A stretch of 64,000 nt of DNA from Rotaria sp. Silwood1 (GCA_905250075.1 CAJNOP010000104.1:545530-609529); one strand, 5' to 3'. Counted from the first letter of the stretch, positions 23,652 to 37,569 are shown. Numbers and translations are program-made. Notes: a model not told the origin generated them from the sequence alone.

Positions 23652-25985
23652 TTATTCAGAATAATGACGGCATAACGCATGCACAGTCAGTACACAGATC
23701 CCATTCAAATATTTCCCATAATTTGGAGCGGTCATTTGATCGTGATTGATGGACGAAAGTGCACATTGTACATGACACTGTGTTTGGTTTGGAGCTGGTC
23801 CAAGTGTTGTCGCCGTAGTAGCTAAAAGAATAGAATAATTTTTACTTGAATTTAAAACTTAATACGCTGTACAGTATCCTCAGAATAAGCTAACAAAACT
23901 ACTTCAGTCTTCTTTTGAATTTAGTATATAGAAGACTTTACCGTTTTCGAGATATTATATAAACTAGGTCGTACCTTTGGACATAAGCAGTTTCAATATA
24001 TTTATCTTTCGGTTGAAATGAATCGTGATATCTCCTACTGTGTGTATCTAACTTCTAAATAGTGAATGTACAATCTGAGTCCCATCGCCCTTAGACTATA
24101 GTTACTCAGGTTCAAAGTTTCAAGAAAACAAGAGAAAACGACATTCTTTGTTTTGATGCTCTATTGCTGAATTTGTGTACTGTTTTATTTATCAGTTTTG
24201 ACTAAATCTGTAGTGTTTTAAGTGCATTTTCCCTATCGTACGAACTCCTTATTCGAAAGTTGCATTGCATAAGTGGTCAAGGAAGTTCATTCGAGATAAA
24301 AATGAGTGGAAAACATCCTCTTAATAATTCTGCTTCACTTTTTGGGTACTCCGATTTGTTCTATTGCCAAAGATCATCTTTCTTCCAAATTTTCTTTCTT
24401 TGTTGGTGTGAGTGTGGGTGAGTGAGTGCTTGTATGAGTGCAGACGTGGGTGTAGTTTAACTGAAGACTCAAACCCACGCCCCATACTCACACCACTGCT
24501 AGAGACAGCAGGCGGAGTATTAGTAGCGCCACCTCGCATGTTGGTAACATTCTCAGGTAACCCATGAAAAATTTGCAGGTAACATGTACAGATAGCAATG
24601 CAAAAGTTTCACGGTATAGATGTCTCAAGATTAAAAATAATGCTAAATTACTCCTGTGAGGATCTGTGGAAGGTACTCTGTTTCACTTATTTTCCACTAG
24701 AAAAATGTTTGCTCTTTATTTAAGTGCCTTAATCTATATGGTAATAGGTCGTCCTATCTGTCATCTCATGCATATACTTTCTTTCTTTCTTTCTGTGACA
24801 TATGTCCTTCATAGATGTTTTGCTTTCTTTCTGCTACAACGCACTGACTTCATGTCATCAGCTTCTCTTTTCTTAATGTATTATCATCAGGTTTTTAGGT
24901 AATATATTCTGAGTCCAATACAATAAACTGATTCAATAACCAATGTTTCATTGAAAAAATTCCGTCCCTACAGGGTTAATGGGAATACCTAAACATTATG
25001 TAATTCTAATATCAATAATGCTAATGCTAATTTTTATCTAACGCCCTAGACAAAACGTCTCATGTATCCGAGAACATAATCGACATTGATTTTTGCAGCT
25101 GACTATTTGCATTTGTAGACGCCGACGTATTTTAGAAGTTTCAAAGGCAATAAAGCATTGAGAAGATAAATTTATAAACTCGTAAAAATTTTCTCAGGAG
25201 TTATTTTGTTGTAAGTCAGTAGAAATCTGTTAGGATCATTCAAATATAGATTGCTCGCCTATATTCTGTTGTTGTATGGAAAAAAACAAATATGGTATAA
25301 AGAAAAATAGTTTTTATTAATTTCGATTGAGAATATTTTATTCAGTTTACTACTCGATTCTACGAACCGTTCGATTAAACTGAATCTTCAGAATTTTGTT
25401 TAAGCCTTTCTAATCTTACAGTAAGATCGCTGTGATCTTTTAGACACTAGTTGAAGGTTTATCTACAGAAGCAAGTGTTTCATAAAGTCTTGTGATAGCT
25501 GCATAAATTCGTCAACGTTGTTTATCAATTTTTTTTCAAAAGAAAATTGATTTACTTATTAAAAGTCTTTCTGTGTCATTAGTCCAAGATCTACGCAATA
25601 TTCTAATGGAAAACTAGTGCTCGTCCATGGAAGATAGCTGCTTGAACTTTAAAAACTAAAAAGCTTTGAAAATGAGAGAAAAATCGAAAAATTGCAACCT
25701 CTCCATTTGTCTCAGTTGAGTATGATCACAGAAGCTTCGTTTCATGACATGGCATTTCTTCATTGTTTGTGACATTTGAAGTGCAACTTTTTCTAACTTA
25801 GAAGATCTTGCTACATACGAAATTCAAAAATTTTCAATATTCAAAATTTGCCTTAAATCGATGTAGGGAGTCGTATTTAACTATTCAGCCTATCACTTAC
25901 CGGTAGTGGTTGTTGTTGTCGTCGTTGTTGTTGTCGTTGTTGTTGTTGTCGTAGTTGTTGTTGTCGTTGTGGTCGTTGTGGTCGT

Positions 25986-26018
<33 letters not shown>

Positions 26019-29000
26019 GGTCGTTGTCGTCGTCGTTGTTGTTGTCGTCTCCGTTGTGGTTGTTGTAGTGGTCGTCGTCGTTGTTGTTGTTGTCGTCTCC
26101 GTTGTGGTTGTTGTAGTGGTCGTCGTTGTTGTTGTTGTTGTCGTTTCTGTTGTCGTCGTTGTTGTTGTTGTTAGTGTTGTTGTTGTTGTGGTCGTCGTCG
26201 TCGTTGTTGTTGTTGTCGTCGTTGTTGTTGCTGTTGTTGTAGTTGCTGTTGTTGTTGTTATCGTTGTTGCTGTTGTCGTGATTTTACCACCTTAAACACA
26301 GAAGAAAATGGTTCTTAGTAGTAGCTCAGGCCATTGATGAGTGGATAAAACGATAGTCTCCCTGAGATTTCAACTGTTCGACAGGTACGATGCGCAAAAA
26401 CTCTAATATCAGTCATAAGGATGAGCTTTCTTATTTAGTGTCGTCTCTAAACTAGTTGACGCATCTTCATTATAGAGAAAGATTTTGATGCGCTTGTATT
26501 AGAATGTTTTTGCCCTGATGAAAAACATTCAATTATTTATCAGGAAAGCACAGGCGAATGATTTCTTCACTCAAAACACAAATTGTTCTGATTAGTTTTT
26601 TAAACTCATTCTTTGTCCTGTTGTCTTCTTTATCTCTTCAGGTATTTGATAATGTACTCGTGCGGTCATATTCATGTGAAACGTAATGATTTTTCCTCTA
26701 TTCTGTCAAAAAAGTGAACTTTTCATTAGCACAACTGAAAAATAAAGTTCTTCATCGCTACCTAAATGTTTGAATTGCTTAGATGTGTTAGATGGTGCAA
26801 TACTTTGGTGGTCATTTTTCGGCTTGTTCAAACGTAACGCTGTTCCATTCTTTATAATTTTTTTAACAATCATCAAGAAGGATTTGAGAGCTAAAGCGTT
26901 TCTTTAAAAGCCATTCGTCACAGATTCTCATCCTGTATACATGATAAAAGAATGGCAAATTTTGATGAAGTATAAACTTCTGGGAAAATTTAATCGTCAC
27001 ATAACGCTGTTTCATAAAAGGAAAAATTTTCTCCAGTACCGCTGGTAAAACTTTAATTTCTTATATAAGAAATTCTCCAAATGAAACGCATTTAGAGTTA
27101 GTTTTTTAGAGCATCGAACAAGCTTTTAATTAATAAGAAAGATTTCCCTAAACTATTTTTGTTCAGATAAAAAAATGTAACAAACCTATTGTAATGCTGT
27201 TATACTTTTTTTGATCGATAAATTTCGAGACATTGAACGTGCTCAGAAACATCTTATTTATTGGGTTGTAACATAAGTTCTGCAGGTTTTTCTGTAAACC
27301 AACAAAATTTCACTGTCTTTTTCGAATCATAACTGACTAGTTTCTGCAAGTGTCTGATTAAACAATTGCTAGCAAGATGGGCCCAAGTTTTGAAAATAAT
27401 GGCAATTGTATTGTTGATTGATGTTGCATATCTTTGTCGTAAAATAAATTTGTTCATTAACAACAAAATCTGCAAAACTTATGTTGCAACCCAATATATA
27501 AAGATGTTTCTTTCATGTGCATATAGTCGTTCTACGAAAAAACCACGTTACTAAATCAAAACTAGAATTCATTAGCTGCATAATAAGTTAGAATCTTTCC
27601 AAGAATGTGCAAGTTATCTTTAGCGGCGAAAATGAAAAATAAATAGGCCATTTTGAGAAAAAATTGAATTATGCAACGAATGGTCTATCAATCACAATTT
27701 TGTGAAAGTCACATATAGAAAAATAACAGGCGAGTAGCAAAAACATCAAACAAAGTAGAACGTCTGTAAAAAAAGGATAAAAATTTCTGTTCGAAGATTA
27801 GAATTAAATAAAAGAGATTTTTCCTTCGTTTACCCATTGTCTTGGATAAAAACTATATCCTATGAGAGATTTCTGACTTTACTCATTTTGTATTAATTTA
27901 GTGAGGCGAAAGAATATATGTCAGTACTACATTCATCCCCAAGGATGCTGTAGAAACAAGCTTTTTTGAACAATCTCTTGATTAGTGATGCAAAATACGT
28001 TTTTTTATGCTAAAATACAATGTTTTTAAAGGAAAACAAAATTTAATTCGTAAACAAAGTTTAAAATTGCATCTAACAATGCATTCAGATCTGTCGAACT
28101 CTAAAAATTTCAAACACTTGGTTGGCGATATGTCAAGTTATATAGGCAAGTCATTTTACTTCTGCTTGCGAACGTTGTCGTCGTTTTTGTTACCGATGTG
28201 CTTGCATCTATTTTCGGAAATTGAAGTCAATCAGAAAAGAAACAACAAGAATGGTCATGCGAACTCGAGTGGTCAATCTGTGGATGTTGAAAAAACAATG
28301 CCTGGCTTTCGAAAACTTCTTAGGTATCGTTCAGAGATTTGCTATTTCATGAATTAGTCAAAAAATAAACAGTTTCATATCCTATTAATAAAAGATATTA
28401 GAAAGAATCATCTGAAGTGTTTTGTTCGAATAATACCAATATGAAACCAATAGTAGTTCTTGAAATCTTTAAGTGAACAAATGCAGATGGTACGTTCTGC
28501 CTTTGTTTATTAAATTATTGACTAAGGAATTTACCAATTGTAGAAGCAACTTTTGCGAGAACAGAAACAATATGTCTCCGTTGAGCTTATTCTTCTTGCG
28601 AGATCTATTGCTTCATTTCAACCTGCTACAAAAAAAAATCATGGGGATAATTTACCTCAAAAAAATAGTCTTATTTGTAAGCATTGACTATTCTCTTGTG
28701 TTCTCAAAGCTAATTGTTGAAATAAAATAACAAGTAAAGTACTTACTTAAGGTCAATGCAAGAGCCACAGCAATGGCAGCTGCTACGAGACCGAGACATA
28801 AAGTAAATGTGCATAGTAAACAGCCAGGAAGGCATGCCATATATCCTCTGTGTTTCTTTCGGCTAAATGTAAAAAGATGGAAATGATAGATTGGTATCCG
28901 TTGAATAGCTGTTATTTTTCAGCTTCCTAATTACTTAATTTCTGTCATTGCATCGTTTACGACGTTAACATAAGCTATATAGTTGTCTTCGGGCGCTATT

Positions 29001-32000
29001 TGTGATCGACGAATTAAGAAGTCATTAGTAAACTGCGAATCAACACCATATGGACTTTCCATTGCCTGTAAAGGATGTATGCATACCATTTGAGAGCACT
29101 TCTAGGAATTCCTCTCGATCCTAAGATATTTAACTGTGACAAGAAACAAAGATATGGGCATGGATGCAATGAAAGAAATCATCCAAAGTCGCCCATGCCC
29201 ACACCTCCACTAGACTCACATCGATTCCATGATATCCCCTTGGAAAGCATTCAGACAGCTATATCTGTTGTGAGAAAATACGATCAGGTGTTACAGTATT
29301 AAAATGATTACTTCATAGTGCACTGATATCAGAGGAGCGAAATTCTCAAAATGTTCAATACTTTCAAGATGAAGAAACGATTTTAAAACTCGAGACGGTA
29401 TCCATACGTTGAGTTAGAGATCTCTCACTACCAAGCTGAACCTATTGGCATACATCATTTTTCTGGTTTTCACTGACTTAGTCAGTTCCAAAACTTTTTT
29501 TTCGACTAGAGAATTCTGAATAAATCATTCAACAACTGACTGAACTGCATCAGCTTAAAAATAGTCTATTGAATGGAATTTTCGCACATATTCATCAATA
29601 AAGGGAAATCATTATGTTTCTAATGCGTAATTTCTGGAATAACTATGGAATCTGCCAGTGTTTTTATTAGTTTACTATTGTCACAGAACGTATTCAAGGG
29701 CTAAAGAGGTTTTCGAATATTCTTCTAATCAAACACACTATAGAATGAGAGCCCTCGAACTCAAAGATAAGCAGCCCTGCATCATCGAGCTAGGCGGATT
29801 TTGAGAAAATTTGAGTCGTTTTCTGAGATGTAAGTTTTGGTCATAAAGATTCCTATGGATAATCAACATACAACTGACGGCTGCACAATAACGGACCGAT
29901 TCAGAACTTTCTACTGATGTAAACGATATGTCTCAATAGCACTTCTTTGGTTACAAAATAATTCCAGAAAAAATTCATAGAATTTCAGACTTGTATCCAA
30001 AGAGAATGAAAATTTGTGAGCTTAAATGATTCTATCAAATAGAAACTGTACAGTGCACATGGAAACAAGTGCTTTTTATTGACTAATTAGTTTTGGAAAT
30101 AAATTTTCTGAGTATTGGTTCAGTGAGCCGCTTTCAGGAAATTCTTTGCGTTCCTGAGACAAAAGAAAACATACACGAGATATTATTGGAGAGGTAGTTT
30201 GATTGAAACTGTTCCTAGGCGAAGACCCGCAAGGTAGGCCAATATTATTGATTGTACGATACGCCGATCCTATACGAACACCTTTGTTGAAGCGTGTGTT
30301 ATCCAATTCTCTTTCAGTTGGGTTCTAAATAACAATCATCTTTTATTTTCATTTCCGGCGAGTTTCTTGCTTTACATCACTCGACACTGGCCGTGCGAAA
30401 ACGCTATCACAACTCTTGTGTACATTTTGAATTCGCTCAACGTGTATGCCCTTTATTGACGATCTAGTCGGTGATTGATCTTCTTTGAAAGTCTAAAAGT
30501 ACACACATTTCAATTAAAAATAAGGCAATAAATGAAATTTCGAAATACTCTACCGTCGTTGGTTGACTCAAAGAACGGTAGTGGCTGGTGGCTTCCGTAG
30601 GTAGTCGTTTGATGCCCACTCCACTGTAATTTCGTTGAATAGTGAGTGGACGGTTAGCTGAATACTACAAAGAGAATTCTTTAAGACTTTGCTCCTAATC
30701 CTCAAAATTCTTAGCCGCAGATATGCAAGATTGAAAAAACACTGTTTGCTTTTTTTTATTTCGTTGAATGGCGCGATTCTTCACATTAGGGCGTGTGGAT
30801 TTTGACCGACGACAGTGTCGTTGTGGTTCTGACTGTCGGTGCAGTTTAACCGCTAGTGTCCACTCTTCATTCGCACTCACATCTCTCAAATACATCGATG
30901 CCCCATATCCAACGACATCCTTTAGGGCAGAAAGATGATAATAGAGAATAAGGCAAACGATGAAAAACTTTAAAAAAATTATATTCAATGAATTATATCT
31001 CTCTATCATCTTACAAGACACATACTAGTGGAGAAGATGCCATGGTTTCATGAAGAATATTAATACCAGCTATAATTTCATTGGTGAGATAGCTTCATTA
31101 CAATTAGATTGATAAATCTTATAAAGTTATCAAGAGTTTTGAAATGAACCAGTCACAAGCCTGTATGCAAGAATTTCATTCTATCTACCTGCAGTTGCTG
31201 TCTCAGTTTAGGTGTACTTTCTGGATCTGGGAATGCTATCCACTGTGAACTTTGCGCGCGGAAAGTCGCGCACGGATTGTTTGTACTCAAGACAAGATAA
31301 ATTCACATATTTTATTTTGACAGAGAATAAATACACAAAGATTTAGGAAAAATCACCAAATGTATATTTTATTTCTAAAAGCATAAACATAAAAATCACA
31401 ATAGGGTGTGGGTATGAGCAGACTGTCACAGAATCATCAAGATCTACCCCCACGATATTTCGATCCCAGTGTATCTTTCTTTCACAATACGTTCACTTTT
31501 CCTTTTCTTTTCTCTCACATGGATTTTTACCTTCCTAGTCTCCGCATTATCACATACGAGTTCCCTTCTATATGCTTCGTGTCACCTGAATTTTTCATTT
31601 CGTTCTCATCACTCTTATTACGTTTATGGACATTTTCCATCTGTTTCACTTATACATGCAAAACGTAATTTCATAATAAAAAAAAACATTTCGATCAGGC
31701 ATTCATCCTTTTCGATCTATAGAGGGACCCGCTTAATGGATTCACATCCTTCTACATAGAGCTGCAACAAATAAGGATCTTTGCTTACATCCTGGAGGAT
31801 ATTGTGATTTGCAGGAATGGTTCAGCAGACAGTTGAAGGAACAAAATCGCTGTGGGTGAAAACTTTTCGAAATTACGGCAGACTGTGTACTGTCTGTGTG
31901 TGTTGGTAAAATGTGCGTGTCCATGTCAGTCAAGAAAATATTCATGCGCTCATATCCAACACCTACACCATATCCTCGTAGTGTGCAATTCTCCATGAGT

Positions 32001-35000
32001 AGCATTCGGGATTTTGTACTTTCTAATGAACTACACGATAGAATAGGAGCGATCAGTTGTAATAATTTCGTTTACACTAGAAGAGCATTTGTTAGAGAAC
32101 TATTGACATACTGCTCGGCCCTGTTAATCACGAATTCGAACTATAATATCGAGTCAGAATGTTGGGACAAATCTTAAGCTGTGATACGAATCCAATTCAT
32201 CGAATCCTTACTTCCAACTTCAGCATATGCTTAGCATTTGGTTCATTGTGCACACCTTTCTTGGGACATATGGGCAATTGTGGACGCACCCTAAGATTAT
32301 TCTATGTTCTGTATCAGATTTGAGTATTTCTGTAAATTGGTGACTTTTTAAGGGTGTTTTCAAGCCTTCAAGCAGCGAATCAGTCATTTCAAAATGTGCC
32401 GATCTACCATAACTAAGTCTGAAATCTTTTTAGGGTTACTTCTGCTTCCTTTAAGAAATTCAGTGAAAATCAGCTCAACTAAGACCCAATCCAACCGTTC
32501 AGATGTGGTATATATCTGAATCTATCATGAATTATTAGCGTTGTTCAACTTCTTTGCTTAGAAAAACAGATGAGAACTGAACTTTTCAGTGCAAAGTGAG
32601 GCAAGTAGAACATTTTTAGTCCGCGTTTCTGCAAACAGAAATTGTTTGGTCAATCAATTTTAGTTATAATCTATTAGACCATAATGATTCATGTGACGAG
32701 AAATTTCCCTATTAATCATGTTTTGTGTGATTATGTTTTCAATCTCAATTCCGTAGGAATTGCACTTCAAGGTTTTCAATGAGCTTCATTCTTCATTATG
32801 TATGTGATATGGAATCACATCAACATTTCGTGGAAAACATATTATTAGACAGTCCGTCAAGAGCGACTCCGCTCTATCAAAATCTGCTTAATCATCTTAA
32901 TATCAGCTTCATCGCGCATATCTTAACGCAACAAAGATAACTTACATCATTGGTTGATTGAATAGAAGAATCATTCTGGATAGGTGATACTTTTGTGATT
33001 CGTTTCATCGAAACGCCATTGAACCCTTCTCGTTTGTTTGGTATACCGTTTGCTGAATCCTACAAGTGCAATGCAGTAAAACTATGATGTTCCTTACACG
33101 GAAAGGCTAGGGTCTAGGAATGGAAATTCACTTGTGTCTGTCTGTCTGTAACAAAGTTACCTGATGAAACCTATGGCAAAAAAGGATACGAATATGGCAA
33201 AAAATGATTATACATATGATACAAATGAGTATAAATATGGCAAAAGAGGTCATGAATATAAAAGGGTGAAGTATGATACTCTTTTACTTTAAAGTACATT
33301 ATCCCTTTCGCGGTGATGGGTCCCATCGGTGGAACTCACTATAGGATGGTCCAAAAGCTCGTTTATCATAGAAAAAATTGAATATCTGTGCTATCCTTTG
33401 ACCAAAGGAGCTGATTTTTTTATCGTTAATAGAGGAATGTTCATAGTTCATATTGATAAGAAAAACATCGATAAAAGTTGTGCTGAAGTAGTACATTTAC
33501 TACAAATAAAGAAATGTAACCGTTCACGAATTATGAGAAAACAGTATTCATATTGCCGCCAATGGGTTAAAGCACTATAGAGTATGTTAAAGTACCTAAA
33601 AGTATTTTAAAGTACCTTGAAGTATCGTAAAGTTTCTTTCAAATATCTTACAGATCGAATTACTCGATACAGTTCATAGTGTGTCTGGTGGAACGTCAAT
33701 GCCTCTATATTCTTACAGCAAACAGTTGTTAGCGCATTCATTCGATTGAAATATTCAACTATTTTTGTAACCCAGTAGTACTTTGATCCAGGTGAGAGAA
33801 GTTACTGATATGGGTGTAGATGAGTAAAGAGAAAACACACCCACATTCTAAGTGAAGATAAATTAAAGATGGAAATACATTATAGATCGTGAGACAAAGC
33901 ACTGTTTAGAGTATTGCGTTCCTGGACGTTTTCATGAGTTTTTTCCTTGACACTGTGAAATATGCGGAGTGAAAGTGGACGACTTGTAGACTGGAGTATT
34001 GGTGGGTGTGGTAAAAAAGCCACGCCCACACTCTACAGTGTGTCCCGAAAGTCCCTTCCTAAAAGTTTTTTCGAATATCTTTTCTGTTTGATTTAACTTT
34101 GTCAACAATTTTTTTAAAAATTAACGGTGAGTATACCGAGTTTTTATTTGTCCGAACGACTATCCATATTACTGTACAAAACTATCACTTTGGATCAAGA
34201 TACAAAAATTTTGCTTTCTTTGTAAAATGCGAGTAACTCAAAAATTGACTAAGCTTTTTTCTTTGATATTTTCATATCCCTAGATAGAGCTCATCAAGTT
34301 CTACAAGAATATATATATTGAAAAATGTTTAAACCTTTTCTTTGAAGCAAAACTCACAGAAAACTACTACAGAAAGTCGAAATAATTAAAGAAAAAAAAC
34401 GCTACATAATGTTTTTCTGGCAATACAAAGAAAGCAAAACTTTTGTATCTTGATCCAAAGTGATAGTTTTGTACAGTAATATGGAAATTTGTTCGGACAA
34501 ATAAAAACTTGGTATACTCACCGTTAATTTAAAAAAATTGTTGACAAAGTTAAATAAAATAGCAAAGATTTTCGAAAAAACTTTTGGGAAGGGACTTTCG
34601 GGACACACTGTATAACCAGCCTAAACCAGTCTTAATTACCCTAAACTAGACTTGGTTACCGTAGGCTACCCCCACTATTATAGCTTCACCTCTCATGTTC
34701 TTTTTTGGCTTTTGTTCTGCGACAAGCACACATACATACATACATACTTATTTAATTCTTTTTGTATGACGCTCCTTTCAGTCAACGGAATAAAAAATCC
34801 ATCAATTTGATTTTCATCGACTCAGATTTTAATGGATTAAAAAGATTAAGACCAACTACCGGTGAAAATCGGATTAGGAACCAAATAATCAAGAATTATT
34901 GGTGAATTGGATTATTTTTTCATGTGATTTATTGATTTTAATCAATTGAAATAGGGTTTGCTGCGAAAAGTGAGAGGTCAGTCAAAAAGAATGAGATTTC

Positions 35001-35576
35001 GACAGCTTTAAATCAAAAATAATCTTAATATTTTTGTGAATATTTTCACTGAGCTCTTTCGATTTTATCTATACAAAAATTGTATAGCTTTTGAGAATAA
35101 GCTCTACATCATGATATCGGTCGCAGAAATCTGTTTGGCTAGGCTTATTAAATATCTCACCGTGTAGACCACGAATTGGTCAAGGAGATTGTTTCTATGA
35201 ATTAAGAGAGATATAGTGCTGAAGACAGAAGCATTATTTCCCAGGTGGAGCTAATTTCTGAAATGATTTTCAAATGGAGCTTACTGGTGGACAAATCGTT
35301 TTCGTCGTTTTTTTAGGAGAGGCAATGACTGTTCTTGTAGTACTACTACGTCACCCACACTCCAATCCCATGGAGACATGTTTTGAATAAAAGTGTCTGT
35401 AACGCATAGTCCTGAACACATACCTCCAGCATTGATATTCGTGTGATATCGTTTGCGTTAACAGATTCAGTAGGAAGTCCTTGAGCGTCGCTGTTTGGTC
35501 CGGCTTGTCTCATAAGAGACTTTTTCATAGAACTGGCTGTTATTCGTTTCACTTGAATAACTGGTAGATTCTTCAT
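23652..35576 (-). CDS. Type II membrane protein with poly-Thr mucin-like stalk
   Basis: Eleven exons, in transcript order 35576-35424, 33059-32946, 31242-31189, 30919-30881, 30664-30554, 30492-30376, 30324-30175, 29065-28935, 28862-28747, 26290-25901 and 23821-23652, give 1545 nt (514 codons plus stop) with every junction in phase. The first seven exons are phase 0-0 and encode a basic, Ser/Thr-rich presumed cytoplasmic region with a loosely repeated pattern (GVSMKRI, GVGIKRL, VIQVKRI). The ninth carries RKKHRGYMACLPG, then one membrane span (TLCLGLVAAAIAVALAL), so basic residues precede the span as in a type II protein. The tenth encodes ~129 residues, nearly all Thr with occasional Glu and Ala, an expected O-glycosylated stalk. 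The last exon (NQTQCHVQC, TAPNYGKYLNGICVLTVHA) resembles the start of a CUB domain and then stops, so it may be truncated. No function is known. The start Met at 35576 and the completeness of the exon set are inferred. Confidence 0.65.
23822..25900. other. Intron of the type II membrane protein gene
   Basis: No other gene seen. 24401-24510 holds GT-rich inverted sequence (GGTGTGAGTGTGGGTGAG against ACTCACACC) that can form an imperfect hairpin. Confidence 0.4.
26291..28746. other. Intron of the type II membrane protein gene
   Basis: Contains a small mariner-like MITE (27261-27494). A polar + strand frame at 28007-28357 (ends PGFRKLLRYRSEICYFMN) has no recognisable domain and is probably chance. 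Confidence 0.4.
27261..27494. mobile_element. Mariner-like MITE
   Basis: Inverted ends TTGGGTTGTAACATAAGTTC and TTGGGTTGCAACATAAGTTT (right end reversed), flanked by TA on each side. The TTGGGTTG..AACATAAGT terminus resembles irritans-type mariner TIRs. At 234 bp it is an internally deleted, non-coding copy. The inverted symmetry may continue about 10 bp outward (GAAACATCTT on both sides), leaving the true border uncertain. Confidence 0.7.
29066..30174. other. Intron of the type II membrane protein gene
   Basis: No other feature supported in this AT-rich stretch; a small + strand frame at 29075-29302 (KSPMPTPPLDSHRF) has no recognisable homology. Confidence 0.4.
31243..32945. other. Intron of the type II membrane protein gene
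   Basis: Two overlapping + strand frames at 31408-31759 and one at 31896-32177 have no domain or splice context. A GC-rich patch, GCGCGCGGAAAGTCGCGC at 31253-31270, stands out from the AT-rich background. Confidence 0.35.
33060..34033. other. Intron with short tandem repeats
   Basis: 33170-33290 repeats an ATATGGCAAAA-type motif at irregular spacing, and 33575-33640 repeats TTAAAGTACCT/AAAAGTAT several times. A GC-rich hairpin (GTGGGTGTGG with CCACGCCCAC) lies at about 34002-34030, immediately before the MITE at 34036. Confidence 0.5.
34036..34610. mobile_element. 575-bp TA-flanked MITE
   Basis: Termini CAGTGTGTCCCGAAAGTCCC and GGGACTTTCGGGACACACTG are perfect inverted repeats, with TA at 34034-34035 and 34611-34612. 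The arms extend about 200 bp each and include ACTATCACTTTGGATCAAGA in inverted orientation. The centre is unrelated AT-rich DNA. No coding capacity. It lies in the first intron of the type II membrane protein gene. Confidence 0.9.
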
Positions 35577-36627
35577 GTCTACGGCTTTCGATAAAAAACA
35601 CAGTATTGATTTATTGTTCGAATCAACCACAATGCAGAAAACAAGCAAATTTTACTTGTTACTGTTAATGATAAAATTTTCATTCAATACAGAAGTGTGC
35701 TTTGTTCTCTTGCTTATTATGCAAAGTATGAAAGAGAATAGTTGATTGAGAAATATTGATTGTCGATGATTGAGTTCGAAAGCTTAGCCAAATATGACTT
35801 TTCTCTCTTCTCTCGACTGCAACAGTGAATAAGATCGGCACACGCCTGTTTGCTTTGATTAAAAATTACGAGCAGGCAGAGGGTTAAACAATAGGAAGCA
35901 TGCATCAATCTTTTCATTCTTGTATTGTGTTTGGTTGATGGTGACAACGAAAAAAATATTACAAACGCATTGTTTATTGAAACCTTAGGAAAAAATAATA
36001 AGTCGGCAACCAGCGGAATTTGATACTCAAAACAATAAAATATTCACACTTTGCGTTGACTGCTGTTTGAAAGAAAAAAAGACGAAAATGGTCGACAATA
36101 TGTCCACTATCTATCAAGACTTGGTGTGCTGAGACTTCTTGAGCACAAAAAAGCCTGAAAAAAATGTTGCTGAAAACGCAGAGATGTTTCATCGTATATC
36201 AGTCTTCTGCCTATCTTCGAGGAGACATATGAACAACATTAAATTTAAGGCATAAAAACTATTTTCATGTTCCATACAATAAAATTGTGTTTTTGTGAAT
36301 CATGATAGAGAAGAAATTTGTATACTTCATCATCATTCTTATTCCACGGTTTCTGCATACATAAACATACATGGGCATACTTAACCATAGGCTATCTCAA
36401 TACTTATTTATTTATGTAGTGTCAATAGAATATCAGAAAAATGTAATTTTTCTACTAGTTTTAACCTCCTGGATACCGACAATCTTTGTGTGCTTTACGA
36501 AGGTAGAGAAAAATAAAAAAATCACTTTCTCTTAAATTCTGTCACTCTCAATCAATTGTATACATGTTCTGTATTTTATCATCTATGTCGCATGGGTTTG
36601 TGCCATCGTCTTGATATTACTTCTCTA
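35577..36627. other. Upstream region of the type II membrane protein gene
   Basis: No promoter element can be named. A minus-strand frame at 35717-35947 begins MKRLMHASYCLTLCLLVIFN, which looks like a signal peptide. It could be a separate small secreted protein or an alternative first exon, but nothing else supports it. Confidence 0.35.
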
Positions 36628-37569
36628 CAGGTTATTTAGTTTATTTTGAAACGTTTTCAATCCATTTTCTCTCTGTCAGTGACTCATTGAAATCGGATGA
36701 TTTTGATATCAGTCTACTTGACATACATTAGGGATGTTGTTATAATATTATTAGTTTGAATAAACAAATGTCTGCTAATAAAACATCTAATAATATGGAA
36801 TGGTATGAAAAATATCTTTTGACACAGAATAATATTCATATTTAGTAAAACATGCAGTTATCTGGAATACATTACGGTCTATAAAAAGGTACCATTATTA
36901 ATGCGTGTAAAAAGGTTGAAAAACAGCTACAGTGACGTTTAGAGATATGCCTGATCGATTCTGACATCGTTTTGTAGATTATAAGGCGTAATCGATGTCA
37001 TACATCTTGAGTACTAAGATCGCTTTTTTGCGAGATTAGATGAATATTAACGATCTATCTAGCTTTTCTTCATGTTTCTTTGCAGGATTTGTGTCCAGAA
37101 TAATGCAAACAGTTGTACCAATAGTACTACAATATCTTGTAACAACTAGCTAAACAGCGGAGAAATGGATGTAGTTTGCATTATATGTTACTTCCAGCTG
37201 ATTATACATTTTGTTGTATAACGTTGACAATAAAAATTTGGATTTTCATAGTTTAATAAGTTGGCAAGGGCTATTTCTCAAACTTATTAGAGGCATGCCT
37301 AATGGTGCTTTTTGATAGACAGAAGAGTATTTCAGATGACTGTTCACGTTTCGCTAAATATGAATATTATTCTGTCAAAGAATATTTCACATATCGTTCA
37401 ATATTATAAGATGTTTTATTAACAGACATTTGTTTATCCAAACGAATAATATTATAATAACATCTTCAATGTGTGCGAAGTAGACTGGTATGAAAACCAT
37501 TGCATTTCAATGAGTCACTGACAGAGAGAAAATGCATTGAAATCGTTTCAAAATAAACTGAATGACCTA
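36628..37569. mobile_element. 942-bp foldback element with ~310-bp arms
   Basis: The arms 36628-36940 and 37255-37569 are inverted copies; the ends read CAGGTTATTTAGTTTATTTT and TAGGTCATTCAGTTTATTTT (right end reversed), both preceded by TA. Both arms contain TCTCTCTGTCAGTGACTCAT and AACAAATGTCTG. The central ~310 bp is AT-rich with no open frame. It is probably a Tc1/mariner-mobilised MITE. Confidence 0.85.

Noticed and set aside
24401-24510. Possible Helitron 3' end (GT-rich hairpin followed by CTAG)
   Set aside because: The hairpin is imperfect, the A|T target context does not fit, and no matching 5' end or helicase trace is present.
25906-26295. 129-codon poly-Val frame on the + strand
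   Set aside because: It is the antisense of the Thr-rich exon on the minus strand, which has matching splice sites and phase.
31408-32177. Overlapping + and - frames rich in Ser/Phe
   Set aside because: No domain, no splice context, and they lie in an intron of the minus-strand gene.
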